A stretch of 64,000 nucleotides of DNA from Flavobacterium hydatis (GTDB lineage: Bacteria; Bacteroidota; Bacteroidia; Flavobacteriales; Flavobacteriaceae), in the NCBI RefSeq assembly GCF_000737695.1, contig NZ_JPRM01000027.1:124001-188000 (forward strand), in the 5' to 3' direction. Below are positions 51,674 to 60,677 of the stretch, one piece after another; position 1 is the first letter of the stretch; each line of letters starts with the position of its first letter. The notes below the pieces were generated by a model. The model was not told the DNA's origin. It saw only the letters and a list, made by a program, of their open reading frames with translations, and ran no database searches. The translations under genes and the position numbers were made by a program.

Positions 51674-51706
51674 AAAAAAGGGAATCGTAAGATTCCCTTT
51701 TTTTTA
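51674..51706. terminator. Bidirectional terminator
   Basis: Stem AAAGGGAATC / GATTCCCTTT with a GTAA loop and A/T flanks, between the convergent collagen-like and T9SS genes. Confidence 0.88.
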
Positions 51707-51717
51707 TTAGAATTATT

Positions 51718-53496
51718 TTAATTTTTTATAAAGGTTAATGAATAGAATGGTGTTTCTCCTTGGATATTAATGAAATAAATACCAGGAAGTAGATTTGAGA
51801 CATCAATGCTAATTAAATTAGAGTCTATTAATGAGTAATTATTTGTGTTGACAACAAGTCCTACGGTGTTAATGATGTTTATTTTAGCATTTGTTAGATT
51901 AGTATTACTACTAAGATATAGAATTGAAGATGTCGGATTTGGGTAAATTTTTAATAATGAAGCATATTGAGAACTACTTAAATTAACTTCGTTGCTGTAG
52001 CAGGATTCAGTTGCATATCTCCAATTTCCATTTATGTTAGTTTGGTAATCAAACTTTGCAATTCGTCTATAATTGTAAGTAGATTGAACAGTAAATCCTC
52101 TGTTAGATTGAACTAACTTAAGGGGTTCAGGTAAATAATCTTTAGATGTTGCTCCAGCTATATCTGACCAAGCATCAGCTCCTCTAGTATTTTGAATTTG
52201 CCATTGGTAGGATATTGTATAATATGAATTATTTCCAGAAATATTGGTATTTTGGAATATTGGCGTTGATCCAATAATAGTTGTGGGGTTTTCTAGTTCT
52301 GTAGAAGAGAGATATTGTAATTGTTGGTCACAGCAAATAGTATTATCGTGGCGGATTGTTCGAATCATTATTTTTAATTCATTACTAGCTCTTCTTATAC
52401 CTTTGTATACCGCAACTCTTCTTACAAAATAATAATTATTTTGAGAGTTTGAAATTTCTGAAGGATTAATAGAGGTTAAATGTCTTGAATTTTCATTTGA
52501 AATAATGGCCCATGTTTTTTTGCCGTGTGCATTAGCATATTCCCATTCAAAATAGTCAACATCAACAACAACATCTCCTCTTTTTGCAGTGTAGAAAGGA
52601 TTATCTAGAATGTTTAAATTTACTTGTACTTGACTGCCATTAATTTGTTTAGGGTTAGTATTTATCATTTCAATAAAGCCATCTGGATTTATAATTGCGT
52701 TATCTATTGAAATTTCATTTGAAGTGATTGGCGATGGTACTACAGTAATAGTTACTGCATTACTATTATTTGCAGAAGAGAATTTATTATTATATTTTAA
52801 ACCTCTTGTTACCGTAAAAGTGCTCAGATCTTTTACATAATCTAAGCTATAAGTTTTACTATCACTATTTAATATTGATACACCTGCATATCCGTTTACG
52901 GACCACATACTACCTATTCCATAAGTAGGATGATCTGGGTATGGATTGGCATAATCTGAGCCTGTTATTACAGCTGGTTTATCACCCTGTCTTATAGTTT
53001 GGTTGCAACATAATGTGTTTGGTATTTTTGTAACATCAGGAACATTTCCTGGAATAACAGGAGTTCCGCCACTATCTGCATTTCTTATTACTGATATATT
53101 TCCACTTTTATATACTACACCAGAGAATGTTTTGTATTCTGCATATATAAAACCTCCCGAAGTATCAAAATCAGAAGCTCTTAAATCAATGGAAAAACCT
53201 CTGGTTGCATTTGTGCCGCCATTAAATAAAAGATTACCACCATATCCACCAACAATTGCAGATGCGGCTGCATTTCTTTTATAGTAAACATTTACTGTTC
53301 CAGGGTTCGAATTGCTTTGTGCAGCTGGTAAAGCCACTAACACAGATAAAGTGACATTTGAAGAAGAATTACTTCCTAAGTTTATAGATTGACTATATAC
53401 CGAATTTACATAGATGGAGTTTATTGATACAGTTTGTGCAACAATAAATGGACTGAACATTATTAAAATAATGTAATAAAAGTATTTCTTTCTCAT
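51718..53496 (-). CDS. T9SS-secreted surface protein of unknown function
   Basis: This 592-residue protein has a signal peptide (residues 1-21, ending IVAQ). Long beta-rich regions contain repeated cysteine pairs (TLCCNQTIRQGD, TICCDQQLQYLS) followed by Gly/Asn-rich strands, suggesting two related modules. The last 80 residues are a type A T9SS sorting domain: LLKIYPNPTSSILYL, then DVSNLLPGIYFINIQ. It should be exported by PorV/SprA and anchored or released. No catalytic domain is recognised. It is a single-gene unit. Confidence 0.9.
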   Translation of the reverse strand: MRKKYFYYIILIMFSPFIVAQTVSINSIYVNSVYSQSINLGSNSSSNVTLSVLVALPAAQSNSNPGTVNVYYKRNAAASAIVGGYGGNLLFNGGTNATRGFSIDLRASDFDTSGGFIYAEYKTFSGVVYKSGNISVIRNADSGGTPVIPGNVPDVTKIPNTLCCNQTIRQGDKPAVITGSDYANPYPDHPTYGIGSMWSVNGYAGVSILNSDSKTYSLDYVKDLSTFTVTRGLKYNNKFSSANNSNAVTITVVPSPITSNEISIDNAIINPDGFIEMINTNPKQINGSQVQVNLNILDNPFYTAKRGDVVVDVDYFEWEYANAHGKKTWAIISNENSRHLTSINPSEISNSQNNYYFVRRVAVYKGIRRASNELKIMIRTIRHDNTICCDQQLQYLSSTELENPTTIIGSTPIFQNTNISGNNSYYTISYQWQIQNTRGADAWSDIAGATSKDYLPEPLKLVQSNRGFTVQSTYNYRRIAKFDYQTNINGNWRYATESCYSNEVNLSSSQYASLLKIYPNPTSSILYLSSNTNLTNAKINIINTVGLVVNTNNYSLIDSNLISIDVSNLLPGIYFINIQGETPFYSLTFIKN

Positions 53497-53650
53497 AAGT
53501 TAAAAATTTAAATTAATAATTAAATATCTTACAAGCAAGTTAGTTGTTTTTTGTTGATAATGCTATTTTTCTTATAATTTAACATTTTGAGATGCGGGAG
53601 AATTAGAAAATAAGATAATAAGAAAATGTAAAAAAAGGAAAGTGTAAAAA

Positions 53651-53850
53651 AATCCGTTTTAATCCGTGTTTTTACTTTTGCGAATCTGTATCATCCGCAT
53701 TCCATTTCTCATTTAGGGAGAAAGTCAAAAATATTAAACTTTAATTCTTAATGAACCTTAATATCTTAATGGTAGAAAAAATCCGTTTTTATCCGTGTTT
53801 TCGCTTTAGCGAATCCGTATCATCCGCGTTTCATTTCTCATTTAAGGGAG
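53651..53850. repeat. Two direct copies of repeat family C
   Basis: 'aatccgtttttatccgtgtt', 'acttttgcgaatc' or 'cgctttagcgaatcc', and 'atcatccgc' appear at 53651-53720 and again at 53780-53850, in the 398-bp gap before the TerC gene. No gene is seen there. Confidence 0.78.
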
Positions 53851-53894
53851 AGTTAGAAAAGTTAATAGTTCGAAAAAAAAGCATTCTATTACAA

Positions 53895-54863
53895 TCACTC
53901 TTCTGTTTTAGAAATTTCTTCTTTGTTTTTGCTTAATCGCAAAGAAACAATGATTCCTACAGCAAGCGAAAGTCCGATAAAGGTAAGTGAACCCCATTCT
54001 GGTACTTCGATATAATCGTGGAGTAACATTTTAAGGCCTACAAAACTTAAAATAGCAATTAGACTATATTCTAAATAGCTGAATTTTGCTAACATATTCG
54101 CAAGGAAAAAATACATCGAACGTAACCCGAGAATGGCAAAAATATTAGAACTAAATACCAAAAAAGGATCTTTTGTAATGGCAAGAATGGCAGGAACGCT
54201 GTCGATTGCAAATAAAACGTCCATAAACTCAATTACTATTAAAGCAACAAATAGAGGAGTAGCGGCTTTTCTTCCTTTTTCGGTTAAAACGAAAAACTTC
54301 TCATGTTCCATGTGAGAGGTAATCGGAATTACTTTTCCTAATACTTTATATATAAAAGAGTCTTTCGGGTGAAAATCGTCTTCTTTGCCCGAAAACAACA
54401 TTTTCATTGCAGTAAAAAGCAAGAAAGCACCAAAAACATACGTTGTCCAGGTAAATTTATTAATAAGCATTACACCAAAGAAAATCATTAGTCCGCGGAA
54501 GATGACTGCACCCAGGATTCCCCAGAATAAAACGCGGTGTTGGTATTTTTGTGGAATTTTAAAAGAAGCAAAAATAATAGCAATCACAAAGATATTGTCG
54601 ACGCTTAATGATAACTCGATTAAATATCCGGTAATGAATTTTATTGCGGCTGCAGTTGGTTTTAGTCCATCGGGATTTTCGATATAACTGGTACCGTATA
54701 GCCAATATATAACACCAGAGAATAAGAATGAAATACTCACCCAAATAAGAGTCCACCTGCTGGCTTCCTTTGTGCTTATAATATGTGGTGTTTTATTAAA
54801 TACCCCAAGGTCTAATGCAAGGATAAGTACTACCGCTATCAGAAAAAGTATCCAGACTATCAT
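53895..54863 (-). CDS. TerC family membrane protein
   Basis: This 322-residue protein has about eight membrane segments. The family signatures are ELSLSVDNIFVIAIIFASF, FRGLMIFFGVMLI and VIEFMDVLFAIDSVPAILAI, with acidic residues (Asp in LSVDN and FMDVLFAIDS) inside the membrane, as in TerC/Alx metal-ion transporters. The C-terminus is charged (KNKEEISKTEE). TerC proteins export or handle manganese or tellurite-related metals; here no ter cluster is present, so Mn homeostasis is the more likely job. Confidence 0.95.
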   Translation of the reverse strand: MIVWILFLIAVVLILALDLGVFNKTPHIISTKEASRWTLIWVSISFLFSGVIYWLYGTSYIENPDGLKPTAAAIKFITGYLIELSLSVDNIFVIAIIFASFKIPQKYQHRVLFWGILGAVIFRGLMIFFGVMLINKFTWTTYVFGAFLLFTAMKMLFSGKEDDFHPKDSFIYKVLGKVIPITSHMEHEKFFVLTEKGRKAATPLFVALIVIEFMDVLFAIDSVPAILAITKDPFLVFSSNIFAILGLRSMYFFLANMLAKFSYLEYSLIAILSFVGLKMLLHDYIEVPEWGSLTFIGLSLAVGIIVSLRLSKNKEEISKTEE

Positions 54864-54949
54864 AAGCTGATTTATTTAGTGAATTACAAAGATAGTTTTT
54901 GGTTTTATACTTAAAAAGCATATTTTCAATATTTTAACTGGTGTGTTTT

Positions 54950-55180
54950 ACCGCAAAGGGCACAAAGGTTTACGCAAAGAGCGCAAAGTTTTAAATCTTT
55001 TTAATCCATTTAATCTGTGGCTTATTTTACCACAAAGGGTGTAAAGGTTTATGTAAAAGCGCAAAGTTTTTCCTCAATTTTGTCATTTCGATGAAAGAGA
55101 AATCTTCGCGAGAAACGCCATAATCTTTGTCGAGTTACTAGCGGTGTCCCTTCCTCCGTCAGGGTGACAAGTTTGTGGTA
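54950..55180. repeat. Repeats of family B and a protein-free low-complexity repeat
   Basis: Two direct copies of family B ('accgcaaagggcacaaagg', 'accacaaagggtgtaaagg') lie at 54950-54992 and 55029-55070. Another flavobacterial-type repeat follows ('gagaaatcttcgcgagaaac' through 'cctccgtcagggtgacaag', about 55084-55180). The rest of the 508-bp gap contains an inverted repeat around 55238-55303 (accattaag / cttaatggt). No gene is seen. Confidence 0.7.
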
Positions 55181-55371
55181 ATGTTGTGCGTAGATTAAGC
55201 AGATTTAAATCCTTTAATCTGTGGCAAAAAAAAATACCATTAAGAAATTAAGTTTCATTAAGTACTGTACTTAAATTTTCTTAATCCCTTAATGGTAATG
55301 TTTTATATGGCAATAATACTTACTGGTACTATAAAAATAATATTGAGTAAATACGCTATAAAGCTATAAGT

Positions 55372-56388
55372 TTACAATGCTGATTTTACAGTTTTGATAA
55401 TTCTTGCAGCAATTTTATATGGGTCACCGTTTGAAGCTGGTCTTCTGTCTTCAAGATATCCTTTCCATCCTTTTTGGACAGTATATAAAGGAATTCTGAT
55501 TGAAGCTCCTCTGTCAGATACTCCGTAAGAGAAATCATGGATAGAAGCAGTTTCATGTTTACCAGTTAAACGTTGTTCGTTGTAAGCTCCGTAAACAGCG
55601 ATGTGTTCTTCAACAACAGGACGGAAAGCTTCACAGATTTTTTCGTAAGTTTCTTTAGAACCACATGTTCTTAATACTTCGTTAGAGAAGTTAGCATGCA
55701 TTCCTGAACCGTTCCAGTCTGTATCTCCAAGTGGTTTTGGGTGATATTCGATATAGTAACCATATTTCTCCGTTAAACGATCTAATAAGTAACGTGCAAC
55801 CCAGATTTCGTCTCCGGCTTTTTTAGCCCCTTTAGCGAATAATTGAAATTCCCATTGTCCGCAAGCAACCTCTTGGTTAATACCTTCAAAGTTAAGTCCA
55901 GCAGCAATACATAAATCAGCATGTTCTTCTACTAGTTTTCTTCCGTGAGTATTTTTTCCACCTACAGAACAGTAGTACATACCTTGTGGAGCAGGATAAC
56001 CTCCTACAGGGAATCCTAATGGTAATAAAGTTTTAGTGTCCATGATGAAATATTCTTGTTCGAAACCAAACCAGAAGTCATCATTATCATCATCAATTGT
56101 AGCTCTACCGTTAGAAGGGTGTGGAGTTCCATCTGCATACATAACTTCAGACATTACTAAGTATCCATTAATACGAGTAGGGTCAGGATAAATTGCAACA
56201 GGAACTAATAAACAGTCAGAAGAACCTCCTTGGGCTTGTTTTGTCGATGAACCATCAAATGACCAATTACCAAGTTCTGCTAATGTTCCTTTAAAATTTT
56301 CGTGTTCTTCAACTTTAGTTTTGCTTCTAAGATTTTGAGTTGGTTCATATCCATCTAACCAAACGTACTCTAACTTTATTTTAGCCAT
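55372..56388 (-). CDS. glnA: Glutamine synthetase type II
   Basis: The protein has 338 residues from MAKIKLEYVWLDG (ATG 56388; an upstream Met at 56436 adds 16 residues that match no GSII start). The enzyme makes glutamine from glutamate, ammonia and ATP. Motifs include WSFDGSSTKQA, GFEQEYF (metal ligands), NGSGMHANFS (ammonia/ATP region) and SDRGASIRIP. GSII is the eukaryotic-type enzyme and is found in Bacteroidota and some Actinobacteria. It is divergent from GSIII 410 bp away. A -7 box lies at 56434-56441. Confidence 0.96.
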   Translation of the reverse strand: MAKIKLEYVWLDGYEPTQNLRSKTKVEEHENFKGTLAELGNWSFDGSSTKQAQGGSSDCLLVPVAIYPDPTRINGYLVMSEVMYADGTPHPSNGRATIDDDNDDFWFGFEQEYFIMDTKTLLPLGFPVGGYPAPQGMYYCSVGGKNTHGRKLVEEHADLCIAAGLNFEGINQEVACGQWEFQLFAKGAKKAGDEIWVARYLLDRLTEKYGYYIEYHPKPLGDTDWNGSGMHANFSNEVLRTCGSKETYEKICEAFRPVVEEHIAVYGAYNEQRLTGKHETASIHDFSYGVSDRGASIRIPLYTVQKGWKGYLEDRRPASNGDPYKIAARIIKTVKSAL

Positions 56389-56433
56389 AATAATATAAAT
56401 TAATTTTTGATTTTTTTGATTTTTTTGTTGGGT

Positions 56434-56441
56434 CAAATATA
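56434..56441 (-). promoter_or_regulatory. Promoter -7 box of the GSII gene
   Basis: TATATTTG on the minus strand, 45 bp before the start codon. The -33 element is degenerate. Confidence 0.5.
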
Positions 56442-56743
56442 TATTTAATTTTTTATTGCTAAAAAAATGGGGGTAATTTTTATTTATGGTAATGTTATTT
56501 TTCGCATAAGCGTAATTTTTACATCCTAAATCTAAAAATAGGTAATTTTATAGGGGGATAAAAAATAATATCGCAATTATGGGCGTTTTTTTTGAAAATG
56601 TGCAGTGTTTTGGGATTGTCAAATTGTTTTATAAATACCGAAAAAGACGTTCTTTTGTTAAATTACTTCGAAAAGAGAGGGGTGTAGTTTGAATTAGTTT
56701 AATAAAATACACAAAGAGGGTCATTATGGAGGGGATTAATTAT

Positions 56744-56751
56744 TATATTTG
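56744..56751 (+). promoter_or_regulatory. Promoter -7 box of the GSIII gene
   Basis: TATATTTG at 56744-56751, 47 bp before the start of GSIII. The 410-bp gap between the two glutamine synthetase genes is AT-rich and contains no gene. No clear activator site was seen. Confidence 0.5.
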
Positions 56752-56798
56752 CACTTTATTATAGAATCTAAATTAATAATAACTTAAAATTTGTCTGC

Positions 56799-58988
56799 AT
56801 GTCAACATTACGTTTTCAAGCTTTAAAAGAAGCTTCAACAAGAAAATCTGTTCAGTTTGAAGAAACCGACAGAAAATCAACCATTTTTGGTTCTAATGTA
56901 TTTAATGATAAAGCAATGAAGCAGTATTTGACTTCGGATGCATTTAAAGGAGTACAAGGAGCGGTTCAGCATGGAACTAAGATAGACAGAAAACTGGCTG
57001 ATTATATAGCTATGGGTATGAAAGAGTGGGCACTCTCTAAAGGAGTTACTCATTATACACACTGGTTTCAGCCATTAACAGGAACAACTGCAGAAAAACA
57101 CGATGCATTTTTTGAGACTTCTTATGATGGTAGTGATCCAGTTGAGAAATTTGGAGGAGCACAATTGGTGCAACAAGAACCAGATGCTTCTAGTTTTCCA
57201 AACGGAGGAATAAGAAACACATTTGAAGCAAGAGGATATACAGCTTGGGATCCTACATCTCCAGCATTTATTTTTGGAACTACTTTATGTATTCCTACTG
57301 TTTTCATTTCTTATACGGGAGAAGCATTAGATAATAAGATACCTTTATTAAGAGCATTATCTGCAATTGATGATGCTGCTACAGATATTTGTAAATATTT
57401 TGATAAAAACGTAAAGAAAGTTACTGCAACTCTTGGATGGGAGCAGGAATATTTTCTTATAGACAGATCTCTTGCAGAATCTCGTCCTGATCTTATGATG
57501 ACAGGAAGAACTTTGTTAGGACATACATCTGCCAAAGGGCAACAATTAGATGATCATTATTTTGGTTCTATCCCTACTCGTGCATTATTATATATGAGAG
57601 ATTTAGAGCAAGAATGTATGTTATTGGGTATACCAGTAAAAACGCGTCATAATGAGGTAGCGCCAAATCAGTTTGAGTTGGCACCAATTTTTGAAGAAAC
57701 AAACTTAGCAGTAGATCATAACTGTTTATTGATGGATGTAATGCAAAAAGTGGCAGAACGCCATAATTTTAAAGTATTATTTCATGAAAAACCTTTTAAA
57801 GGTGTAAATGGTTCAGGTAAACACAACAACTGGTCATTGGCAACAGATACTGGAGTAAACTTATTGAGCCCAAGTAAAACTCCTATGAGTAATTTACAGT
57901 TCTTAACTTTCTTTATCAATACGATTAAAGCGGTTAATGATTATGAAGAACTTTTAAGAGCGGCAATCGCTACAGCAAGTAATGATCACCGTTTAGGAGC
58001 AAATGAAGCGCCACCAGCAATTATCTCTGTATTTATTGGAGAGCAATTAACAAAGGTTTTGGCAGAATTAGAAGGTGTAACAACAGGAAAATTATCTCCA
58101 GAAGAAAAAACAGATTTAAAACTAAATGTAGTTGGGAAAATTCCAGACGTATTATTAGATAATACAGATAGAAATAGAACTTCACCATTTGCTTTTACAG
58201 GAAATAAATTTGAGTTTAGAGCAGTAGGTTCATCTGCAAACTGTGCAAACTCAATGACTACTCTTAATGCAATTGTTGCAAAACAATTAAAAGACTTTAA
58301 AGTAGAAGTTGATGCATTGATCGACTTAAAAGACATGAAGAAAGACGATGCTATCTTTAATGTTTTAAGAGAGTATATTAAGGTATCTAAAAAAATCCTT
58401 TTTGAAGGTGATGGATATAGCGAAGCTTGGGAAATCGAAGCTGCCAAAAGAGGTTTGAGTAATCATAAAACAACTCCAGAGGCATTAAAAGCAAGAGCAT
58501 CTAAGAAAGCTTTAGATTTATTCTCGGAATTAGGAATCATGAATCATGTTGAGGTTGAGGCGCGTTACGAAATTGAATTAGAAGAATACACTAAGAAAAT
58601 TCAAATAGAAGGAAGAGTTTTAGGAGATATTTCTAAAAATCACGTTATCCCAACAGCTATTCGTTACCAAAATACATTAATAGAGAATGTAAAAGGATTA
58701 AAAGAAATTTTTGGTGATGATTTCCTTACTACTGCAAAAGAGCAAATTGTATTGATTAAACAAATTTCTGGACATATAGAAGGAATCAACTCTAAAGTAG
58801 AGGCGATGACAAACGAAAGAAAGAAAGCAAACCATCTTACAGATGCACAAGAAATGGCAGAAGCTTATTGTAATAACGTAAAACCTTATTTTGAGGATAT
58901 ACGTAACCATTGCGATAAATTAGAGCTACTTGTAGATAATGAAATTTGGACTTTGACTAAATACAGAGAGCTATTATTTACAAAATAA
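56799..58988 (+). CDS. glnN: Glutamine synthetase type III
   Basis: This 729-residue enzyme is the large GSIII form, found in Bacteroidota and cyanobacteria. It catalyses the same ATP-dependent glutamine synthesis as GSII but has extra N- and C-terminal domains. Motifs include GWEQEYFLIDR (metal ligands), HNEVAPNQFELAPIFEE, NGSGKHNNWSLAT and NRTSPFAFTGNKFEFRAVG. The C-terminal 140 residues are helical (KKIQIEGRVLGDISKNHVIP). GSIII forms dodecamers of opposed hexamers in studied species. It is divergent from GSII. Confidence 0.97.
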   Translation: MSTLRFQALKEASTRKSVQFEETDRKSTIFGSNVFNDKAMKQYLTSDAFKGVQGAVQHGTKIDRKLADYIAMGMKEWALSKGVTHYTHWFQPLTGTTAEKHDAFFETSYDGSDPVEKFGGAQLVQQEPDASSFPNGGIRNTFEARGYTAWDPTSPAFIFGTTLCIPTVFISYTGEALDNKIPLLRALSAIDDAATDICKYFDKNVKKVTATLGWEQEYFLIDRSLAESRPDLMMTGRTLLGHTSAKGQQLDDHYFGSIPTRALLYMRDLEQECMLLGIPVKTRHNEVAPNQFELAPIFEETNLAVDHNCLLMDVMQKVAERHNFKVLFHEKPFKGVNGSGKHNNWSLATDTGVNLLSPSKTPMSNLQFLTFFINTIKAVNDYEELLRAAIATASNDHRLGANEAPPAIISVFIGEQLTKVLAELEGVTTGKLSPEEKTDLKLNVVGKIPDVLLDNTDRNRTSPFAFTGNKFEFRAVGSSANCANSMTTLNAIVAKQLKDFKVEVDALIDLKDMKKDDAIFNVLREYIKVSKKILFEGDGYSEAWEIEAAKRGLSNHKTTPEALKARASKKALDLFSELGIMNHVEVEARYEIELEEYTKKIQIEGRVLGDISKNHVIPTAIRYQNTLIENVKGLKEIFGDDFLTTAKEQIVLIKQISGHIEGINSKVEAMTNERKKANHLTDAQEMAEAYCNNVKPYFEDIRNHCDKLELLVDNEIWTLTKYRELLFTK

Positions 58989-59006
58989 GAGCTTAAAGCT
59001 TATTAT

Positions 59007-59039
59007 AAAAGGGTCTGGCATTTGCCAGGCCTTTTTTTG
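59007..59039 (+). terminator. Intrinsic terminator of GSIII
   Basis: Stem GGTCTGGC / GCCAGGCC with a 4-base loop and seven T's, starting about 18 bp after the stop codon. The 350 bp beyond it, up to the curlin gene, has no gene. Confidence 0.88.
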
Positions 59040-59390
59040 TATAAAATATTCAAAAGTGACGTTTAAAATGCATTTTTTAGAATGAAAGCTAAATCTGAAT
59101 ATTGATTTAATGATTTAGTAATTTTTTTCTGATAGTAATTTAAGATAAAATTAGCATTTGGTCGTTATTGTTTTGCACTTCATCGAAAATACTATTAACT
59201 TACTGAAAAATAGGTGTTTGTATTTATTTCGTTACAGGAAAGTTCTTTAAATTTGAATCGTAATTAAGAAATAAAGCTTCACAATTTTCCCTTTATTTTA
59301 ACCTATCAATAATTACATTTTTTTGGAGTGATTCCCCGTCACGAAACCTACATAATAATTTGTATTAATAACCAATTAAATATATTTATT

Positions 59391-60080
59391 ATGAAAAAAG
59401 TAGTTTTAAGCATCTCCGCGATGCTATTTGTTGGTACAGCTGCAATTGCGCAAGCTAATGTTAGTGATGTAGATCAAACAGGCTGGATAAATGGAGCCTT
59501 TGTATCTCAAGTAGGTTATTCTAATGATTCACAAGTTACCCAATTTGGTTTAGCAAATTTAGCTTTTGTTAGTCAAACTGGAGATGATAATGAGTCAGAT
59601 GTTACACAAGCAGGTATTCTTAATATCGCAGCAGTAGGTCAAAGTGGAGATGATAATAGTGCAACAATAGCACAATTAGGTCTAGGAAACGTAGCTTTAA
59701 TTGACCAAATGGGAGATGATAATAGTGCTTTAACTGTACAAGCAGGAGCATTTAACTCAGCATCAACTGTTCAATCTGGAGATAATAATAATGCTACAAC
59801 ATTACAATTCTTTGTAGGTAACTCATCAACTATCGAGCAAGATGGAGATGGTAACAATGCATTTGTTGTACAATCTTATTGGTTTAACACTTCAGATATT
59901 TATCAATTAGGAGATGGAAACACAGCAATTACAGCACAACTTGGTTATGATAATACATCTAGTATTTACCAAGATGGTATTGCCAACTTTGCATTAACAT
60001 TACAATTAGGAAACGACCACATGAGTACAATTACTCAAACAGGTATTGCAAACGGAGCTATAGTTTTCCAATCTAACTAA
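59391..60080 (+). CDS. csgA: Curlin repeat major amyloid subunit (CsgA-like)
   Basis: The protein has 229 residues from MKKVVLSISAMLFVGTAAIAQ (ATG 59391). The in-frame ATG at 59328 is rejected because it would bury the signal peptide. After the signal, Gln recurs at residue 29 and every 11 residues to 227, with a Gly two residues after most of them and Asn (once His) five residues after. That is 18 units of 11 residues with no gap, pairing as nine 22-residue curlin repeats (QxGxxNxAxxxQ). Each unit would be one beta-strand and turn of an amyloid solenoid. Secretion is through CsgG. E. coli CsgA has five 22-residue repeats. The next gene is separated by a hairpin. Confidence 0.93.
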   Translation: MKKVVLSISAMLFVGTAAIAQANVSDVDQTGWINGAFVSQVGYSNDSQVTQFGLANLAFVSQTGDDNESDVTQAGILNIAAVGQSGDDNSATIAQLGLGNVALIDQMGDDNSALTVQAGAFNSASTVQSGDNNNATTLQFFVGNSSTIEQDGDGNNAFVVQSYWFNTSDIYQLGDGNTAITAQLGYDNTSSIYQDGIANFALTLQLGNDHMSTITQTGIANGAIVFQSN

Positions 60081-60124
60081 GCTTTACTCGAAGGAGTAGA
60101 ATTTAATTCTGCTTATAATTCAAG

Positions 60125-60162
60125 TTTATACCAGTTTTATTCATGAAACTGGTATAAATTTT
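60125..60162 (+). terminator. Hairpin terminator or attenuator between curlin genes
   Basis: A perfect 13-bp stem (60125-60137 with 60146-60158), an 8-base loop and T's, 44 bp after the csgA stop codon and 28 bp before csgB. It could limit read-through so that the major subunit is made in excess, as the stoichiometry of curli requires. Confidence 0.82.
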
Positions 60163-60190
60163 TAAAGAAGATTTATTTTAAAAATACGTC

Positions 60191-60673
60191 ATGAAACCAG
60201 TAGTGTATTTAATATTATTTCTATTTGCAAATATTGCTTTCGCACAGGAGATAACCCCTGCAAATGTATATGCTATAAAAGCGCTTGAAAGTAATAATGA
60301 CTATAGAAACCAAAATGCAAATCTGTTTGTTCAAAATAATAATATTGTAAAAATTATGCAAATTGGAGCTTACAACGCTGCAGATGTAAGTGTCATTAGT
60401 AACAACTCCAATGTAGCTCTTAATCAAATAGGAAACAACAATTATATAAATATGTATAAGAAAGCACCTGAGGTTAATCAATCAGTTGTTCAGTCCGGAA
60501 ATAATAATATGATAAGCGACTTCTCTTTATACTCTAGTGGAGCTATAAATATGTCTATTAATCAGAGAGGAGATAATCTAACCATTTTTAATAATGGATC
60601 AAACTCAATATCAGAGGGAATGAAAATTACCCAAACCGGAAATTCAGGCACTATTTATATTTTCAATCATTAA
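60191..60673 (+). CDS. csgB: Minor curlin or nucleator (CsgB-like)
   Basis: This 160-residue protein has a signal peptide (residues 1-18, ending FAQ). It contains irregular curlin-type repeats: KIMQIGAYNAADV, LNQIGNNNYINM, VVQSGNNNMISDF, INQRGDNLTIF and ITQTGNSGTIYIF. The regular 11-residue period of the major subunit is broken by spacers. This is the relation of E. coli CsgB to CsgA: CsgB nucleates fibre growth at the cell surface. The assignment is by similarity and position. It is followed 4 bp later by the csgE gene. Confidence 0.85.
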   Translation: MKPVVYLILFLFANIAFAQEITPANVYAIKALESNNDYRNQNANLFVQNNNIVKIMQIGAYNAADVSVISNNSNVALNQIGNNNYINMYKKAPEVNQSVVQSGNNNMISDFSLYSSGAINMSINQRGDNLTIFNNGSNSISEGMKITQTGNSGTIYIFNH

Positions 60674-60677
60674 TATT

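Noticed and set aside
53751..53936. A 61-codon ORF before the TerC gene
   Set aside because: It is built of interspersed repeat family C and overlaps the 3' end of terC on the other strand.
57986..58447. A 153-codon minus-strand ORF in GSIII
   Set aside because: It is antisense to conserved GSIII sequence and shows no domain.
59328..59390. A longer start for the major curlin
   Set aside because: It would put 21 residues before a textbook signal peptide. The ATG at 59391 gives the expected exported protein.
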